DNA of 64,000 bases from JAHBNG01 sp039028975 (GTDB lineage: Bacteria > Chloroflexota > Anaerolineae > Caldilineales > Caldilineaceae), in the NCBI GenBank assembly GCA_039028975.1, contig JBCCHB010000004.1:62001-126000 (forward strand), given 5' to 3'. The notes under the pieces are model-generated. The model was not told the DNA's origin. It was given only the letters and a program-made list of their open reading frames with translations, and made no database searches. The stretch's first letter is position 1, and each line of letters begins with the position of its first letter. The position numbers and the translations under genes were made by a program. This document shows positions 50,901 to 60,512 of this stretch, piece after piece.

Positions 50901-53900
50901 CTCCGGCACGTCGATAAAATAGCCTTGATATTCTCGAGTCGGATCCGGCGTATAGTTCACATTGTTGTGGTGGCGGCGCAGGAGGATGATGCCAATATCA
51001 GCCCGTTCCAGGTAAGCCTTTGGGCAAAAGGTGAGATCGGCTCCTTCTGCACCACCCATACCGCAATCATCCATGTATCCCGCTTGGTGGATGGCATTGA
51101 TTTCAGGATAGAAGGTGTAGGGAACAGCCGTAAACGGGGACAATTCCGGCACGTCACAGAAGTGCTGACCAGAACAGGGCAGAACATCAAACGATACCGA
51201 TACGCGATCCACAGGCGCAGTGGTTAAGAGCAGATTGTCGCTGTTGTATCCCGAAGCTTCAACAACCGCATGATAGTTACCAGGAGCGATGCCGCGTGGG
51301 ATTTGGATATCGGCTAGCCGGGAATCACTAGTCATACCTGCTTGTACAGTTCCGACAGCTCGAGTCATTGTCAAATTCGGATCGAGCGGCTCTCCTTTGG
51401 CCGAAGAAGAAATCCAGTAGGTCAGTTTGCTGTCACTTAAGTTATCATCCCCACTATTGATCAACTGGGACGTGACGCGAATGGTGCTGGCAGGATATGA
51501 ATGTTTCTCGCCATCGATTACTGCGGTTGGGGTAGGTGGTTCTCCGACATTTGCTTGACCCGAAATGACTTTGCGGATGCGATGGTTGCCACTATCGGCA
51601 ATGTAGAGGTTCCCCTCCTCATCCACTACCACACCAGTGGGATTCGTCAGGCTAGCGCCGGTTGCCTGACCGCCATCGCCGCTGAAACCCGCAGTACCGT
51701 TGCCCGCCACGGTGATGATGATACCACCGGTTTCCACCTTGCGGATACGGTGATTGCGTCGGTCGGCAATGTAAAGGCTGCCCGCTCGATCCACCGCTAC
51801 ACCATAGGGGCGGTGTAAACTGGCACTGGTCGCAGGACCATCATCACCACCATAGCCTGCAGTACCGTCGCCAGCGATAGTGGAGATAATGCCACTGCTG
51901 TCTACCTTACGGATGCGGTGGTTCCAGGTGTCGCCAATGTAGAGGTTGCCAGCACGATCCACGGCAATGCCTTGAGGATAGTATAAGCTAGCGGTGGTTG
52001 CCAGACCTCCATCACCGCTGTAACTCGCCGTGCCATTGCCCGCCACTGTGGAGATGTTGCCACTGGTATCTATCTTCCGAATGCGATGGTTGTAGGTATC
52101 TGCGATGTAAAGGTTGCCCACGTCATCTAGCGCCACACGATTGGGATTGAACAAGCTAGCATTAATGGCTACCCCACCATCGCCATCGAAGGCTTGCAAG
52201 CCATTCCCCGCCAAGGTTAAGATAGTATCGCTGGTGTTTATTTTACGGATTCGATGATTGGAGCGATCTGCGATGTAGAGGTTGCCCGCCCCATCTACTG
52301 CCACATCATAGGGCGAACGTAAGCTGGCGTTGGTCGCTGCCCCACCATCACCGCTGAAGCTAGAAGAGCCGTTGCCTGCTACGGTCGATATATTACCGAT
52401 TGAATCCACCATACGGATACGATGATTATCAGCGTCAGCGATGTAGAAATTCCCATTTCCATCCACTGCTGTATCTGTGGGGTTGGATAAGCTGGCGCTG
52501 GTAGCTGGTCCGCCATCACCATCAAATTCTGCCGAGCCATCACCAGCCACGGTAATAATTAGGCTACTGTCGGTTGTATTGACAATCCAAGTATAGCTGG
52601 CAGATGTTGAATCCAGATTCCCTGCGACATCCTTGGCTCGTACACTAATGGTATGTTCACCCTCGGTCAAATTCGTGTAGCTGTGAGAATTGTTGCAGGG
52701 AACAAAGCTACCACCATCAAGCTGGCATTCAAAGCCCTCAATACCAGAAATGGTGTCGATGCCCTCAAATTCAAAGAGCGCATAGTTTGATCGACTCACA
52801 TCCGATGGGTGAATCAAGATGGTTGTATCTGGCTCACTTTTATCGACGCGGATGATTTGATTAGCCACACCCACATTCCCAGCCAGATCCGTACAGGTAG
52901 CACTTAACTCGATGAGCCCCTCTCCGGCAGATACGGAGGTAGGGGAACAGCTATTTGGATCAATATCATCATTCTCATCAGACCAATTCCAAGTCACGTT
53001 TACGTCGGTGTTGTTCCAGCCATTGTTGTTGGCTGCAGGGGAGAGGATTGGGTTAGGTGTGGGTGTTGCGGCATTGCCATTAACTGGTGTCACTTTACGA
53101 ATACGATAGTTTAACTTGTCCGCAACATAAATATTCCCTTCAAAGTCCACAGAAAGACCTTGAGGATAGTAGATCCTAGCATTTGTTGCTGGACCTCCGT
53201 CGCCAGTAAAGCCACCTGTGCCTGTCCCTGCTGCGGTGGCAATAATACCATCAGTGCTAACTTTACGGATGCGGTGATTATTTTGGTCGGCGATATAGAC
53301 ATTGCCCGCTCCATCGATAGAGACACCAGCAGGCGTGCTCAGTGTCGCAGCGATAGCTGAGCCACCATCCCCACTATAGCCACTTATTCCTGTTCCTACG
53401 ATTGTTGAAATGATTCCATCAATAGTGACTTTACGCACCCGATGGCCATCAGCTTCAGCAATATAAATATTTCCTGCCCTATCAACTGTCATTCCATAAG
53501 GGCGATTGATGCTAGCATTTATTGCTAAACCACCATCGCCACCACTGCCAGCAACCCCATTACCTGCCACGGTTGTAATAATACCGTTACTACCAACTTT
53601 GCGAATCCGGTGGTTCAAGGAATCAGCAATGTAAAGTTCAATGTGAGGGGAATCCCCAAGCAAATCACCACCATCGCTATGCACGTATAAACGCGTCGGG
53701 TGATTTAGTTGGGCTTCTATCGCTAGTCCTCCATCGCCACTATGCCCTGCGGTACCCGTACCCACGACAGTAGTGATGATGCCATTAGGTGCAATCTTAC
53801 GAATACGATGGCTGTATGGTTCAGCAATATAAATATTGCCAAAGATGTCTTTTGTTACACCTGAAGGGCGATTGACATATGCATTCTCGGCGGGCGAATT

Positions 53901-55367
53901 ATCTCCACCGCTGCCATTCCCGGCTACTGTAGTGATAATGCCACTGCTATTCACTTTTCGAATTCGATTGCCGTCATCAGCAATGTAAAAATTGCCTTGG
54001 TCATCGACCATCACCCCTATGGGTCTCCACAAGTTTGCTGCGATGGCTGGTCCATCATCTCCACTATAGCCAGCGACACCATTCCCTGCCACGGTTGTAA
54101 TAATACCGCTTGGTTCAGTCGGGTTAACAGGGGGACTATTACCAACTACTGTAACTATCAGCCCATCTGCGTGACCAACCATTCGAATCGCATCATTGTA
54201 TGTATCTGCAATAAAGACATTGCCCGATACATCAACTACAACACCGTTTGGTCCATTGAGTAGCGCGTCTACAGCGGCTTCGTCATCGCCATCATAGCCA
54301 GCTTCACCGGTCCCAGCTATAGTGCTAATGATTCGGCTGCTATTATTCGCCACTTTGCGAATCCGGTGGTTTCCCTGTTCGGCAATATAGAGATTGTTCG
54401 TACCAGAGTACGCAATACCAATTGGATTATTTAATGGTATATCCAGCGCAGAACCACCATCATCCCCGAACCCACTTTCACCGTTTCCCGCAAATGTGCC
54501 AATGGTATTGTTATAATCATGGCCTACTCGCCGGACGCGGTTGTTCCCATAGTCGGCAATGAAAATGTGTTCATACGGACCATAGATCAAACTATTTTCA
54601 GAAATTGTAGCTGGTGCATTTACTGCAATGTCCATAGGGTAGGAGAGCCTAGCAGACGCAGCGCTACTCCCATCGCCACTGAAACCGTTTTCACCACACT
54701 GACCAGCAAATGTCGAAATATCACCATTCAGATCAACCCTTCGCACACAATGGTTGAAGGTGTCAGCAATGAATGTATCACCGTTATGTGCAGCGACGCC
54801 ATAAGGGCGTCTAAGCTGAATCGAAGTCGCAGAACCTTCGTCTCCGTTATATCCAGCACTACCAGTCCCCGCCACCGTGGAAATCTCGTCACCGCTCACC
54901 TTGCGGATAACGTTGTTCTTTGTGTCCGCGATATAAACTGCACCATCGTAGTCAACTGAAACATCCGTGGGTGAGTTCAACTGGGCTTGTGTCGGAGGGC
55001 CACCATCACCATCGTAACCAGCTTCGCCTGTGCCAGCAAAGACAGTTAATTGACCGCCATTTTTTGGAACCATATAGACGCGATGATTCTCACTGTCTGC
55101 AATATAGAGATTCCCTGATTGATCAAGCGCCATCCCGCGCGGGCTGGAGAGGGTATGCTCTTCCCCATCGCTTTGCGCGATAACTTCGCTGCTCATCGAT
55201 TCCAGCGTGAAGGTTGAAACGCTGTTAGATGGGTTGGCCTCAGCCGATTGGGGTAGGCTGGCAAACAGTAGTGGAAGAACGGCGATAAGAGAAAGAATTT
55301 GCCAAATACGAGGTCTGGGAACACTACTGGAACGGGGAATTACTGAAAACAAAACAGAATTACACAT
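47985..55367 (-). CDS. Giant secreted NHL-repeat protein with SLH and Ig-like domains
   Basis: 2460 residues from ATG 55367, which has AGGAG seven bases upstream; the frame upstream to 55454 has no such site. A signal peptide is followed by about 12 NHL units (about 60-770), an Ig-like domain, six NHL units (about 936-1276), a CARDB-like segment and three SLH-like motifs (about 1396-1626). A divergent InlB-like beta repeat, a PKD-type domain (about 1720-1816), six more NHL units and two Ig-like C-terminal domains follow. It ends FLPFFSR. The SLH block should anchor it to the cell-wall polymer; the propellers probably bind ligands or glycans. Confidence 0.92.
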   Translation of the reverse strand: MCNSVLFSVIPRSSSVPRPRIWQILSLIAVLPLLFASLPQSAEANPSNSVSTFTLESMSSEVIAQSDGEEHTLSSPRGMALDQSGNLYIADSENHRVYMVPKNGGQLTVFAGTGEAGYDGDGGPPTQAQLNSPTDVSVDYDGAVYIADTKNNVIRKVSGDEISTVAGTGSAGYNGDEGSATSIQLRRPYGVAAHNGDTFIADTFNHCVRRVDLNGDISTFAGQCGENGFSGDGSSAASARLSYPMDIAVNAPATISENSLIYGPYEHIFIADYGNNRVRRVGHDYNNTIGTFAGNGESGFGDDGGSALDIPLNNPIGIAYSGTNNLYIAEQGNHRIRKVANNSSRIISTIAGTGEAGYDGDDEAAVDALLNGPNGVVVDVSGNVFIADTYNDAIRMVGHADGLIVTVVGNSPPVNPTEPSGIITTVAGNGVAGYSGDDGPAIAANLWRPIGVMVDDQGNFYIADDGNRIRKVNSSGIITTVAGNGSGGDNSPAENAYVNRPSGVTKDIFGNIYIAEPYSHRIRKIAPNGIITTVVGTGTAGHSGDGGLAIEAQLNHPTRLYVHSDGGDLLGDSPHIELYIADSLNHRIRKVGSNGIITTVAGNGVAGSGGDGGLAINASINRPYGMTVDRAGNIYIAEADGHRVRKVTIDGIISTIVGTGISGYSGDGGSAIAATLSTPAGVSIDGAGNVYIADQNNHRIRKVSTDGIIATAAGTGTGGFTGDGGPATNARIYYPQGLSVDFEGNIYVADKLNYRIRKVTPVNGNAATPTPNPILSPAANNNGWNNTDVNVTWNWSDENDDIDPNSCSPTSVSAGEGLIELSATCTDLAGNVGVANQIIRVDKSEPDTTILIHPSDVSRSNYALFEFEGIDTISGIEGFECQLDGGSFVPCNNSHSYTNLTEGEHTISVRAKDVAGNLDSTSASYTWIVNTTDSSLIITVAGDGSAEFDGDGGPATSASLSNPTDTAVDGNGNFYIADADNHRIRMVDSIGNISTVAGNGSSSFSGDGGAATNASLRSPYDVAVDGAGNLYIADRSNHRIRKINTSDTILTLAGNGLQAFDGDGGVAINASLFNPNRVALDDVGNLYIADTYNHRIRKIDTSGNISTVAGNGTASYSGDGGLATTASLYYPQGIAVDRAGNLYIGDTWNHRIRKVDSSGIISTIAGDGTAGYGGDDGPATSASLHRPYGVAVDRAGSLYIADRRNHRIRKVETGGIIITVAGNGTAGFSGDGGQATGASLTNPTGVVVDEEGNLYIADSGNHRIRKVISGQANVGEPPTPTAVIDGEKHSYPASTIRVTSQLINSGDDNLSDSKLTYWISSSAKGEPLDPNLTMTRAVGTVQAGMTSDSRLADIQIPRGIAPGNYHAVVEASGYNSDNLLLTTAPVDRVSVSFDVLPCSGQHFCDVPELSPFTAVPYTFYPEINAIHQAGYMDDCGMGGAEGADLTFCPKAYLERADIGIILLRRHHNNVNYTPDPTREYQGYFIDVPESHPRWRIIEELWELGITVGCEGSNPGQDLKFCPDYDTSGVDGFVNRNTMARFIARTEGWDLSFPADEDIFKMDVKGDGDWQRAVTYMWYWGITNGSPTCQNSPSSNNPKILTYCPDDYVFRGMAAGFLARAFGLVDDLIQRRCGTLNVSIDPADIGTVVPNIAPNCPCIDDQYKHDREIVLTATPNGPYVEFVEWVGDVAGVEPSISITLTKAETNITANFLDNPPVNTPPTVDAGPDQTITLPDEVQLSGSVDDDELPGGQPTARWTHIEGEGTVTFADENSAVTTATFSQPGVYVLRLTADDGELTASSDITITVSDSETGTSPIITTLAGNGFADYSGDGGPATNAGLQPFSVAVDSNGNVYFADKLNHRVRKIDTNGIVTTIAGTGVAGYSGDGGNAITAQLQHPYDLALDTSGNLYIADQFNHRIRMINTAGIINTVVGNGSGGFSGDNGPATSAMLLYPSGITVDHIGNLYVTDKNNYRIRKVDLNGIITTVAGNGSSGYSGDGGLAINAQLQRPFRVAVDCNSTIFISDKNNYRIRKVDSDGIITTITPSQRPLSVVLDIQGNLYVAEYEGHIISKIDMDANVTRFAGNGTAGYSGDGGPAVDAQLRNPYGVAIDKYGAFYIADTGNNRIRKIAPFVASMTPPIACPTQSPLPNNNGWNNTDVTVTWNWADANNDIDSNNCELSTVSIGEGSINLTAACNDLAGNQGTANYSVQIDKTEPETQIDASPPISSTTPTATFEFSGSDALSGITKYECQLDGGGFTDCTSPAEYTDLAAGDHTFEVRAVDLAANADSTPATYTWTVRESRSSDMDESLDRFTYDADDTSHGATFGTLSIYFNFVYNNESGAPLENVFFEVTTATNSFLRNPDDGTPGFVGFRLPIPNADLPGDNFLFEDGEILTVPFVVGISGVPWTLHFDMFADDASGVQAASRVPVATFTIDSSMIDLSNTLQLEPMLFLPFFSR

Positions 55368-55474
55368 ACAAACTCCTGAACTGATGATTAAAGGTTGAGT
55401 AGTTACTATTCGATTTTTACAACAAGCACAACAGATCGCTGCCCATGACAGCAAGCAAAATTCAGTATACTGGA

Positions 55475-55492
55475 AAAAGGGGTGCCCCTTTT
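55475..55492. promoter_or_regulatory. Perfect palindrome AAAAGGGG-TG-CCCCTTTT upstream of the NHL gene
   Basis: Eight-base arms separated by two bases, about 110 bases upstream of the NHL gene start codon. The loop is too short for a good RNA terminator, so an operator is more likely. It lies in the gene-free stretch 55368-55749 between the NHL gene and the dehydratase. Confidence 0.45.
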
Positions 55493-55749
55493 ATCCAATA
55501 TCTATCCTAAATCTATCCAATTTGTTTGATGAGGAATGTTTAGAACTGCTGAAAATCGTATAAAGTACGAAAGGGGTATCTACAACAATGAGGACGACTG
55601 AGGGTTATTACAGCACAGAGTTATGGCGATTTATATTGCATGCTTCCTCCAGTTTCTGCAATAAAATCTCAAGAGGTGAACCGTAAATAACCTGCGCGTT
55701 TCATTCGGGTGTGACCCTGTCAAATGGCCAAGGTATTTCATTCCCGTTC

Positions 55750-57465
55750 TTAAAATTTCGGCTGCGTCGTCGCATAGACCGGATCACTGCCGCGCAGAAA
55801 ATCAAAATCAACACCGTCAGGAGCCTGATTGACATGCTCCACATAAATCTGACCATAACCACGCTGAAACGCCGGAGAACGGGGTTGCCATTGCTGCCGT
55901 CGCTGGGCTAGTTCGGCGTCGTCGACGTGGAGCGTCAGGCAGCGATTGGCCCAATCCAGCTCGATCTCGTCCCCATCCTGAACCAGGGCCAGAGGACCAC
56001 CAATGGCGCTCTCTGGTGCCACATGCAAGACGATGGTTCCGTAGGCCGTGCCGCTCATGCGCGCGTCCGAGATGCGCACCATGTCGCGCACGCCCGCTTC
56101 TAGCAGTTTTTTGGGGATGGGGATGATCCCAACCTCTGGCATGCCTGGACCGCCTTTAGGTCCCGAGTTTTGCAGCACCAAAATATCATCAGCTGTTACA
56201 TCTAGCTCTGGATCGTTGATGCGAGCGCGGACATCGTCCACATCCTGAAAGACGATGGCTCGACCGCGATGTTGCAGAAGGTCTGGCGTGGCTGCCGAGT
56301 GCTTAATGACGGCCCCATCAGGAGCGAGGTTCCCCGTCAGAATGGAGAGGCCCCCTGTCGGCTTAAGTGGATCATCTGCCGTACGAATGACGTCAGGATT
56401 ATGAATCTCGGCAGAAGCCACATTCTCGGCCAGCGTCTTGCCCGTGATGGTCATGGCATCACCGTGGAGGTAGGGCAGTAACTCTTTGAGGATGGCCGGA
56501 ATCCCACCGGCATCATCTAAATCAGCCATCTGATAGGCACCACTGGGTCGCATATTGGCAATCAGTGGGGTGCGCTGGGCAATCTCATCCCAGAGAGAGA
56601 GGGGCAGGTCAATCCCCAACCGCCCGGCAATGGCTGGTAGGTGAACCACTGCGTTGGTGCTGCCTCCCACTGCACAGACCAGGGCAATGGCGTTCTCGAT
56701 GGCTTCACGGGTGATGATCTGAGAAGGGCGTAAATCTTCCGCGGCCATCTCCACGGCACGGCGACCGGCATGTTCAGCCAGCCGCAAGCGCCGAGAGGAG
56801 GTGGCCAGGGTCGCGCCATTGCCTGGCAGCGCAACCCCCAACGCCTCCATCATCGAGTTCATGGTCGACGCCGTCCCCATGACCATGCAGTGACCGTGGC
56901 TGGCAAAGACCCGATCCTCAATCTCTTTATAGGTCTCCAATGAAATCGTCCCCGCCGTATACTCTGCCGTCATCCGGCGACAGTCGGTGCAAGCGCCCAA
57001 CATCTCCCCCCGATACGAGCCGCTCATGGCTGGTCCTCCCGAAAGCATGATGGAGGGCAGATCGGCACTGCAGGCCCCCATCAGCGCGGCCGGCACCGTC
57101 TTATCACAGTTGACCAGCAGGACCACTGCATCAATGGGGTTGCCTCGAATCATCTCCTCCGTATCCATGGCGGCCAAATTGCGGTAGAGCATGGAGGTAG
57201 GATTCAGGTAGACTTCACCCAGTGAGATTGTTGGGAACTCAAGGGGAAAACCGCCCGCCTGCCAGACGCCCCGTTTAACGGCCTCGGCCACCTCGCGCAG
57301 ATGGCTGTTGCAGTTGTTGATCTCGCTATAGGTGTTGCAGATACCGACGACCGGTTTGGCCATATCGACATCGTCAAAGCCCATCGCTTTGGTAAAGGCC
57401 CGATGGGTGAAGCCCGAAACATGGGGTTCGTTGAAAAAGGTTTGGCTGCGGCTGGATTGAGTCAT
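55750..57465 (-). CDS. IlvD/Edd-family dehydratase (sugar-acid dehydratase type)
   Basis: 571 residues. Cluster-binding cysteines appear in LLVNCDKTVPAALM, LGACTDCRR and SHGHCMVMGTAST; other family motifs are PSIMLSGGPAMSG, SDARMSGTAYGT and LQNSGPKGGPGMP. Length and the C-terminal end are closer to arabinonate/xylonate dehydratases than to valine-pathway IlvD, so a sugar-acid substrate is preferred. Neighbouring genes (lactone oxidase, phosphatase) and the GH10 xylanase elsewhere in the window fit pentose use. Confidence 0.85.
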   Translation of the reverse strand: MTQSSRSQTFFNEPHVSGFTHRAFTKAMGFDDVDMAKPVVGICNTYSEINNCNSHLREVAEAVKRGVWQAGGFPLEFPTISLGEVYLNPTSMLYRNLAAMDTEEMIRGNPIDAVVLLVNCDKTVPAALMGACSADLPSIMLSGGPAMSGSYRGEMLGACTDCRRMTAEYTAGTISLETYKEIEDRVFASHGHCMVMGTASTMNSMMEALGVALPGNGATLATSSRRLRLAEHAGRRAVEMAAEDLRPSQIITREAIENAIALVCAVGGSTNAVVHLPAIAGRLGIDLPLSLWDEIAQRTPLIANMRPSGAYQMADLDDAGGIPAILKELLPYLHGDAMTITGKTLAENVASAEIHNPDVIRTADDPLKPTGGLSILTGNLAPDGAVIKHSAATPDLLQHRGRAIVFQDVDDVRARINDPELDVTADDILVLQNSGPKGGPGMPEVGIIPIPKKLLEAGVRDMVRISDARMSGTAYGTIVLHVAPESAIGGPLALVQDGDEIELDWANRCLTLHVDDAELAQRRQQWQPRSPAFQRGYGQIYVEHVNQAPDGVDFDFLRGSDPVYATTQPKF

Positions 57466-57674
57466 GGCTCGTTTGGGATGATTGATCTTGTATGCGTGAT
57501 ATTTTTGGGAAAGGTTTGGTTGAGATTGATATATTCATTCTACTTGAATAGCACTTGGCCGACCAAACCGAAGTGATAATGGGAGTGATTTCAAAATGAA
57601 ATTGTAATCTCTGTGTTCTATTGTATTTCGTCTACATCTGATATTATGACAATTATCATGTACAATTAATAACC

Positions 57675-57756
57675 ATACCGCGGTCGTTTTGAGAATCGGA
57701 GTTTTCCATAGCGGCCTAGAGAAACCAAACTCTAGTTTTCAAACAGAGATGAGTGT
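57675..57756 (-). repeat. Family-1 MITE-like palindromic element, reversed (82 bp)
   Basis: Begins ATACCGCGGTCGTTTTGAGA and ends TTCAAACAGAGATGAGTGT, the reverse of the arms at 44588-44671. It lies in the divergent region between the dehydratase and the phosphatase genes (57466-57917). Confidence 0.8.
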
Positions 57757-57788
57757 GAATATGGCCATGGTCATGGATTCGTCCACAT

Positions 57789-57863
57789 GTGACAGTCACT
57801 CACGAATGTAGCTGGTCGGGAGCCAGAGAATTGCGGCTCGCATGAGCGTTAAGTGACAGTCAC
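57789..57863. repeat. Pair of GTGACAGTCAC palindromes 64 bp apart
   Basis: GTGACAGTCAC at 57789-57799 and again at 57853-57863; each is an 11-base palindrome. They flank a GC-rich segment just downstream of the family-1 copy and about 55 bases before the phosphatase start. Confidence 0.7.
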
Positions 57864-57917
57864 AGGCGAAACGATGAATGGGGCCAGTGTGAATATAAAC
57901 TTGTAAGGAACTTATTG

Positions 57918-58922
57918 ATGAATTATCAACAAGAAAAAGAAGCGGCCATTGAAGCTGTTATCCAAGCTGCAACCCTCTGTACCCAGGTTCGTGCCGACAT
58001 GGTCAATTTGGATGCCATTGAAAAGGGGGACAAAAGTCCGGTAACTGTTGCTGACTTTGGTGCTCAGGCTTTGGTCTGTCAACATATCAAAGCGATCTTC
58101 CCCAATGATCCTATTGTGGGGGAGGAAGATTCTGGTGATTTGCAAGAGCCAGGCAATGCGGAACAGTTGGCCCGGGTTAAACAGTACGTTCAGCAGGTGC
58201 ATCCCAACGCTACGGATGAGGATGTCTGCGGGTGGATCGATGCTGGCAATGCCTCCGTGGCCAATCGCTTCTGGACACTGGATCCCATCGACGGAACCAA
58301 AGGGTTTCTGCGCAATGATCAATATGCTATTGCCTTAGCCTTGATAGAAGAGGGCCAAGTGCAGGTAGCCGCGCTGGCTTGCCCAGCCTTGCCCGCAAAC
58401 CTGGATGATCCCCACAGTCCAGTTGGCTCACTCTTTGTGGCCGTGCGAGGTCAACGGGCCGAGATGGCATCGTTGGCTGGCAACACATTCTCGCCCATTC
58501 ATGTGGCGGCCACGTCACCGGGCGCTGGCGACACGTCTGGCCTACGCTTTGTTGAAAGTGTTGAATCAGGTCACGGCAATCACGAATTGCAAGAGGCTAT
58601 CGCCCGCGCCGCGGGTATCACACAGCCGTCACTGCGCATGGATAGCCAAGCCAAGTATGGAGCCGTTGCTCGGGGGGACGCAGCCCTCTACTTGCGCTTA
58701 CCTTCTCCCAAATACCCCAACTACGCGGAAAAGATCTGGGATCATGCGGCTGGGAGCCTGGTAGTAGAAGAAGCTGGTGGCCGAGTCACCGATATGCATG
58801 GCAAACCACTGGATTTTGTCTCTGATTATAAGATGAACGATAATCGGGGCGTTGTTGTGAGCGCAGGGCCGTTCCATGAGGGTGTGATTGAGGCGCTTTC
58901 CCAGGAGATGGCGAAGGCATAA
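57918..58922 (+). CDS. Inositol-monophosphatase-superfamily phosphatase (CysQ/Hal2-like)
   Basis: 334 residues from ATG 57918 (the TTG at 57915 is not needed). Metal-binding motifs are VGEEDSGD, LDPIDGTKGFLRNDQYA and KIWDHAAGSLVVEEAGG, as in 3'(2'),5'-bisphosphate nucleotidases (Hal2/CysQ branch). It would remove a phosphate from PAP/PAPS or a related metabolite. It is longer than bacterial CysQ (about 250) and close to the length of plant and yeast HAL2 enzymes. It is followed by an aldonolactone oxidase-type gene on the same strand. Confidence 0.88.
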   Translation: MNYQQEKEAAIEAVIQAATLCTQVRADMVNLDAIEKGDKSPVTVADFGAQALVCQHIKAIFPNDPIVGEEDSGDLQEPGNAEQLARVKQYVQQVHPNATDEDVCGWIDAGNASVANRFWTLDPIDGTKGFLRNDQYAIALALIEEGQVQVAALACPALPANLDDPHSPVGSLFVAVRGQRAEMASLAGNTFSPIHVAATSPGAGDTSGLRFVESVESGHGNHELQEAIARAAGITQPSLRMDSQAKYGAVARGDAALYLRLPSPKYPNYAEKIWDHAAGSLVVEEAGGRVTDMHGKPLDFVSDYKMNDNRGVVVSAGPFHEGVIEALSQEMAKA

Positions 58923-59012
58923 TTTTATATTCAATTCTACCCGAAAACGCAAATAACATCGCCTCCCCAGCGCGCGAAGGCACAAATCAACACGCAGATA
59001 GGTTTGGCAATT

Positions 59013-59035
59013 GTAGCCCGTCCTTGTAGGGCGGG
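59013..59035. repeat. Solo arm of the CCCGTCCTT..AGGGC repeat
   Basis: GTAGCCCGTCCTTGTAGGGC matches the left arm at 3082-3102 with one change. It sits between the phosphatase and oxidase genes. No opposite arm is nearby. Confidence 0.55.
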
Positions 59036-59068
59036 ATCGCAGTTTAGCACAACAAAGGCATCGCTCAA

Positions 59069-60352
59069 ATGACCCAAGCAAACCATTCTCCCATCCAGCA
59101 AAACTGGGCCACAAACATCCAATTTCGGGCTAGCAACTGTCACGTACCCAAAACCGTTGAACAGTTACAAGAGATAGTCCAACGGTCCACCAAGGCAAAA
59201 GTCCTTGGAGCGACTCACTGCTTTAACACGATCGCCGATACCACTGGCACCCAAATCTCACTACATCAGATGGATCTGGGGGTTACTATTGATAGGGAGA
59301 AGCACACGGCAACTGTCCCGGCCAGTATGACTTATATGGATCTAGCACCGATGCTGCATCAGGAAGGGTACGCGCTGCGCAACATGGCATCCTTGCCCCA
59401 CATTACGGTCATTGGGGCCTGCATGAGCGGCACCCATGGCTCTGGTGATGGCAATGGGAGTTTGGCTACTCATGTTTCGGCTTTGGAAATGGTCAAGGCG
59501 GATGGTGAGTTGGTCCGGCTTTCGCGAGAGAAGGACGCGGAGCGCTTTAATGGCATGGTTGTCGCGTTGGGGAGTCTGGGTGTGGTCACCCAGGTTACCT
59601 TGGAGTTGGTGCCAGCTTACGCCATGCAGCAGCAGGTCTATCGCTGGTTGCCCTTGGCCGATGTAGAGGCGCACTTTGACGAAATCATGGCTAGTGGTTA
59701 TAGCGTCAGTCTCTTCGGCCCTTGGCGAGACAAGGTCATCAACCAAGTCTGGGTTAAGCAGGTTGTAGATGGGGGCAAACCGCTGCCCATCCAGCCGACC
59801 TTGTTTGGTGCCAAGCTAGCGGATAGGGAGTTTCATCCATTAGACGAACTGCCTTCAGCCCCCTGTACCAAGCAGCTGGGTGTTCCTGGCCCCTGGTATG
59901 ATCGACTGCCCCACTACCATATTAGCAGTTCTATGACAGGTGGAGATGAGCTTCAAACAGAATACTTTGTCTCTCGCAAACATGCAGTGGAAGCGATACT
60001 CGCCATCGAGCGCTTGAACGAGCGGATGGCTCCGTTTTTTAAGACGTCCGAAGTGCGTAGTATTGCTGCGGATCAACTTTGGTTGAGTATGGCCTATCAG
60101 CAGGACTGTATTGGGTTTCACTTTTCCTGGTACAATCGATGGGCAGAGGTTTCTGAGTTTTTGCCGATCTTAGAGGAGATGCTCATGCCCTTTGCAGCCC
60201 GTCCGCATTGGGGCAAACTATTCACCATGTCACCACAATGGATTCAGGATCAGTATGAACGGCTGGCTGATTTTCGAGCATTAGTTGACGAGTTTGACCC
60301 GCAGAGGAAATTTAGCAATCCATTTCTGGACCGATATATATGGGGGCATTGA
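59069..60352 (+). CDS. FAD-dependent alditol / aldonolactone oxidase
   Basis: 427 residues. The PCMH-type FAD domain has LGATHCFNTIADTTGTQISL, with the histidine at the covalent-flavin position, and GACMSGTHGSGDGNGSLATH. The C-terminal ALO domain ends QRKFSNPFLDRYIWG. It belongs to the xylitol/alditol oxidase and arabinono-1,4-lactone oxidase branch, passing electrons from sugar alcohols or lactones to oxygen. No signal peptide is seen. It is on the same strand as the CysQ-like gene and probably part of a sugar-oxidation set. Confidence 0.92.
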   Translation: MTQANHSPIQQNWATNIQFRASNCHVPKTVEQLQEIVQRSTKAKVLGATHCFNTIADTTGTQISLHQMDLGVTIDREKHTATVPASMTYMDLAPMLHQEGYALRNMASLPHITVIGACMSGTHGSGDGNGSLATHVSALEMVKADGELVRLSREKDAERFNGMVVALGSLGVVTQVTLELVPAYAMQQQVYRWLPLADVEAHFDEIMASGYSVSLFGPWRDKVINQVWVKQVVDGGKPLPIQPTLFGAKLADREFHPLDELPSAPCTKQLGVPGPWYDRLPHYHISSSMTGGDELQTEYFVSRKHAVEAILAIERLNERMAPFFKTSEVRSIAADQLWLSMAYQQDCIGFHFSWYNRWAEVSEFLPILEEMLMPFAARPHWGKLFTMSPQWIQDQYERLADFRALVDEFDPQRKFSNPFLDRYIWGH

Positions 60353-60512
60353 TCTAGGTATCTTCATATAGGGAAATCTTAACAAACGAGTCAAGTTTTT
60401 AGCTGCCGAAAACATCATGTATTACTTGCAAACTTGCCGACTTGCTGGATACTACTCGTCGGTTTGAGGCGCAGCTTCGCTAGTAAACCTGGGCAGAAAT
60501 AACTTACACAGT

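Noticed and set aside
48980..55180. Regularly spaced near-identical DNA units resembling a CRISPR or satellite array
   Set aside because: They translate on the minus strand into consecutive NHL repeats within one continuous frame; unit length follows the protein repeat and there are no unique spacers.
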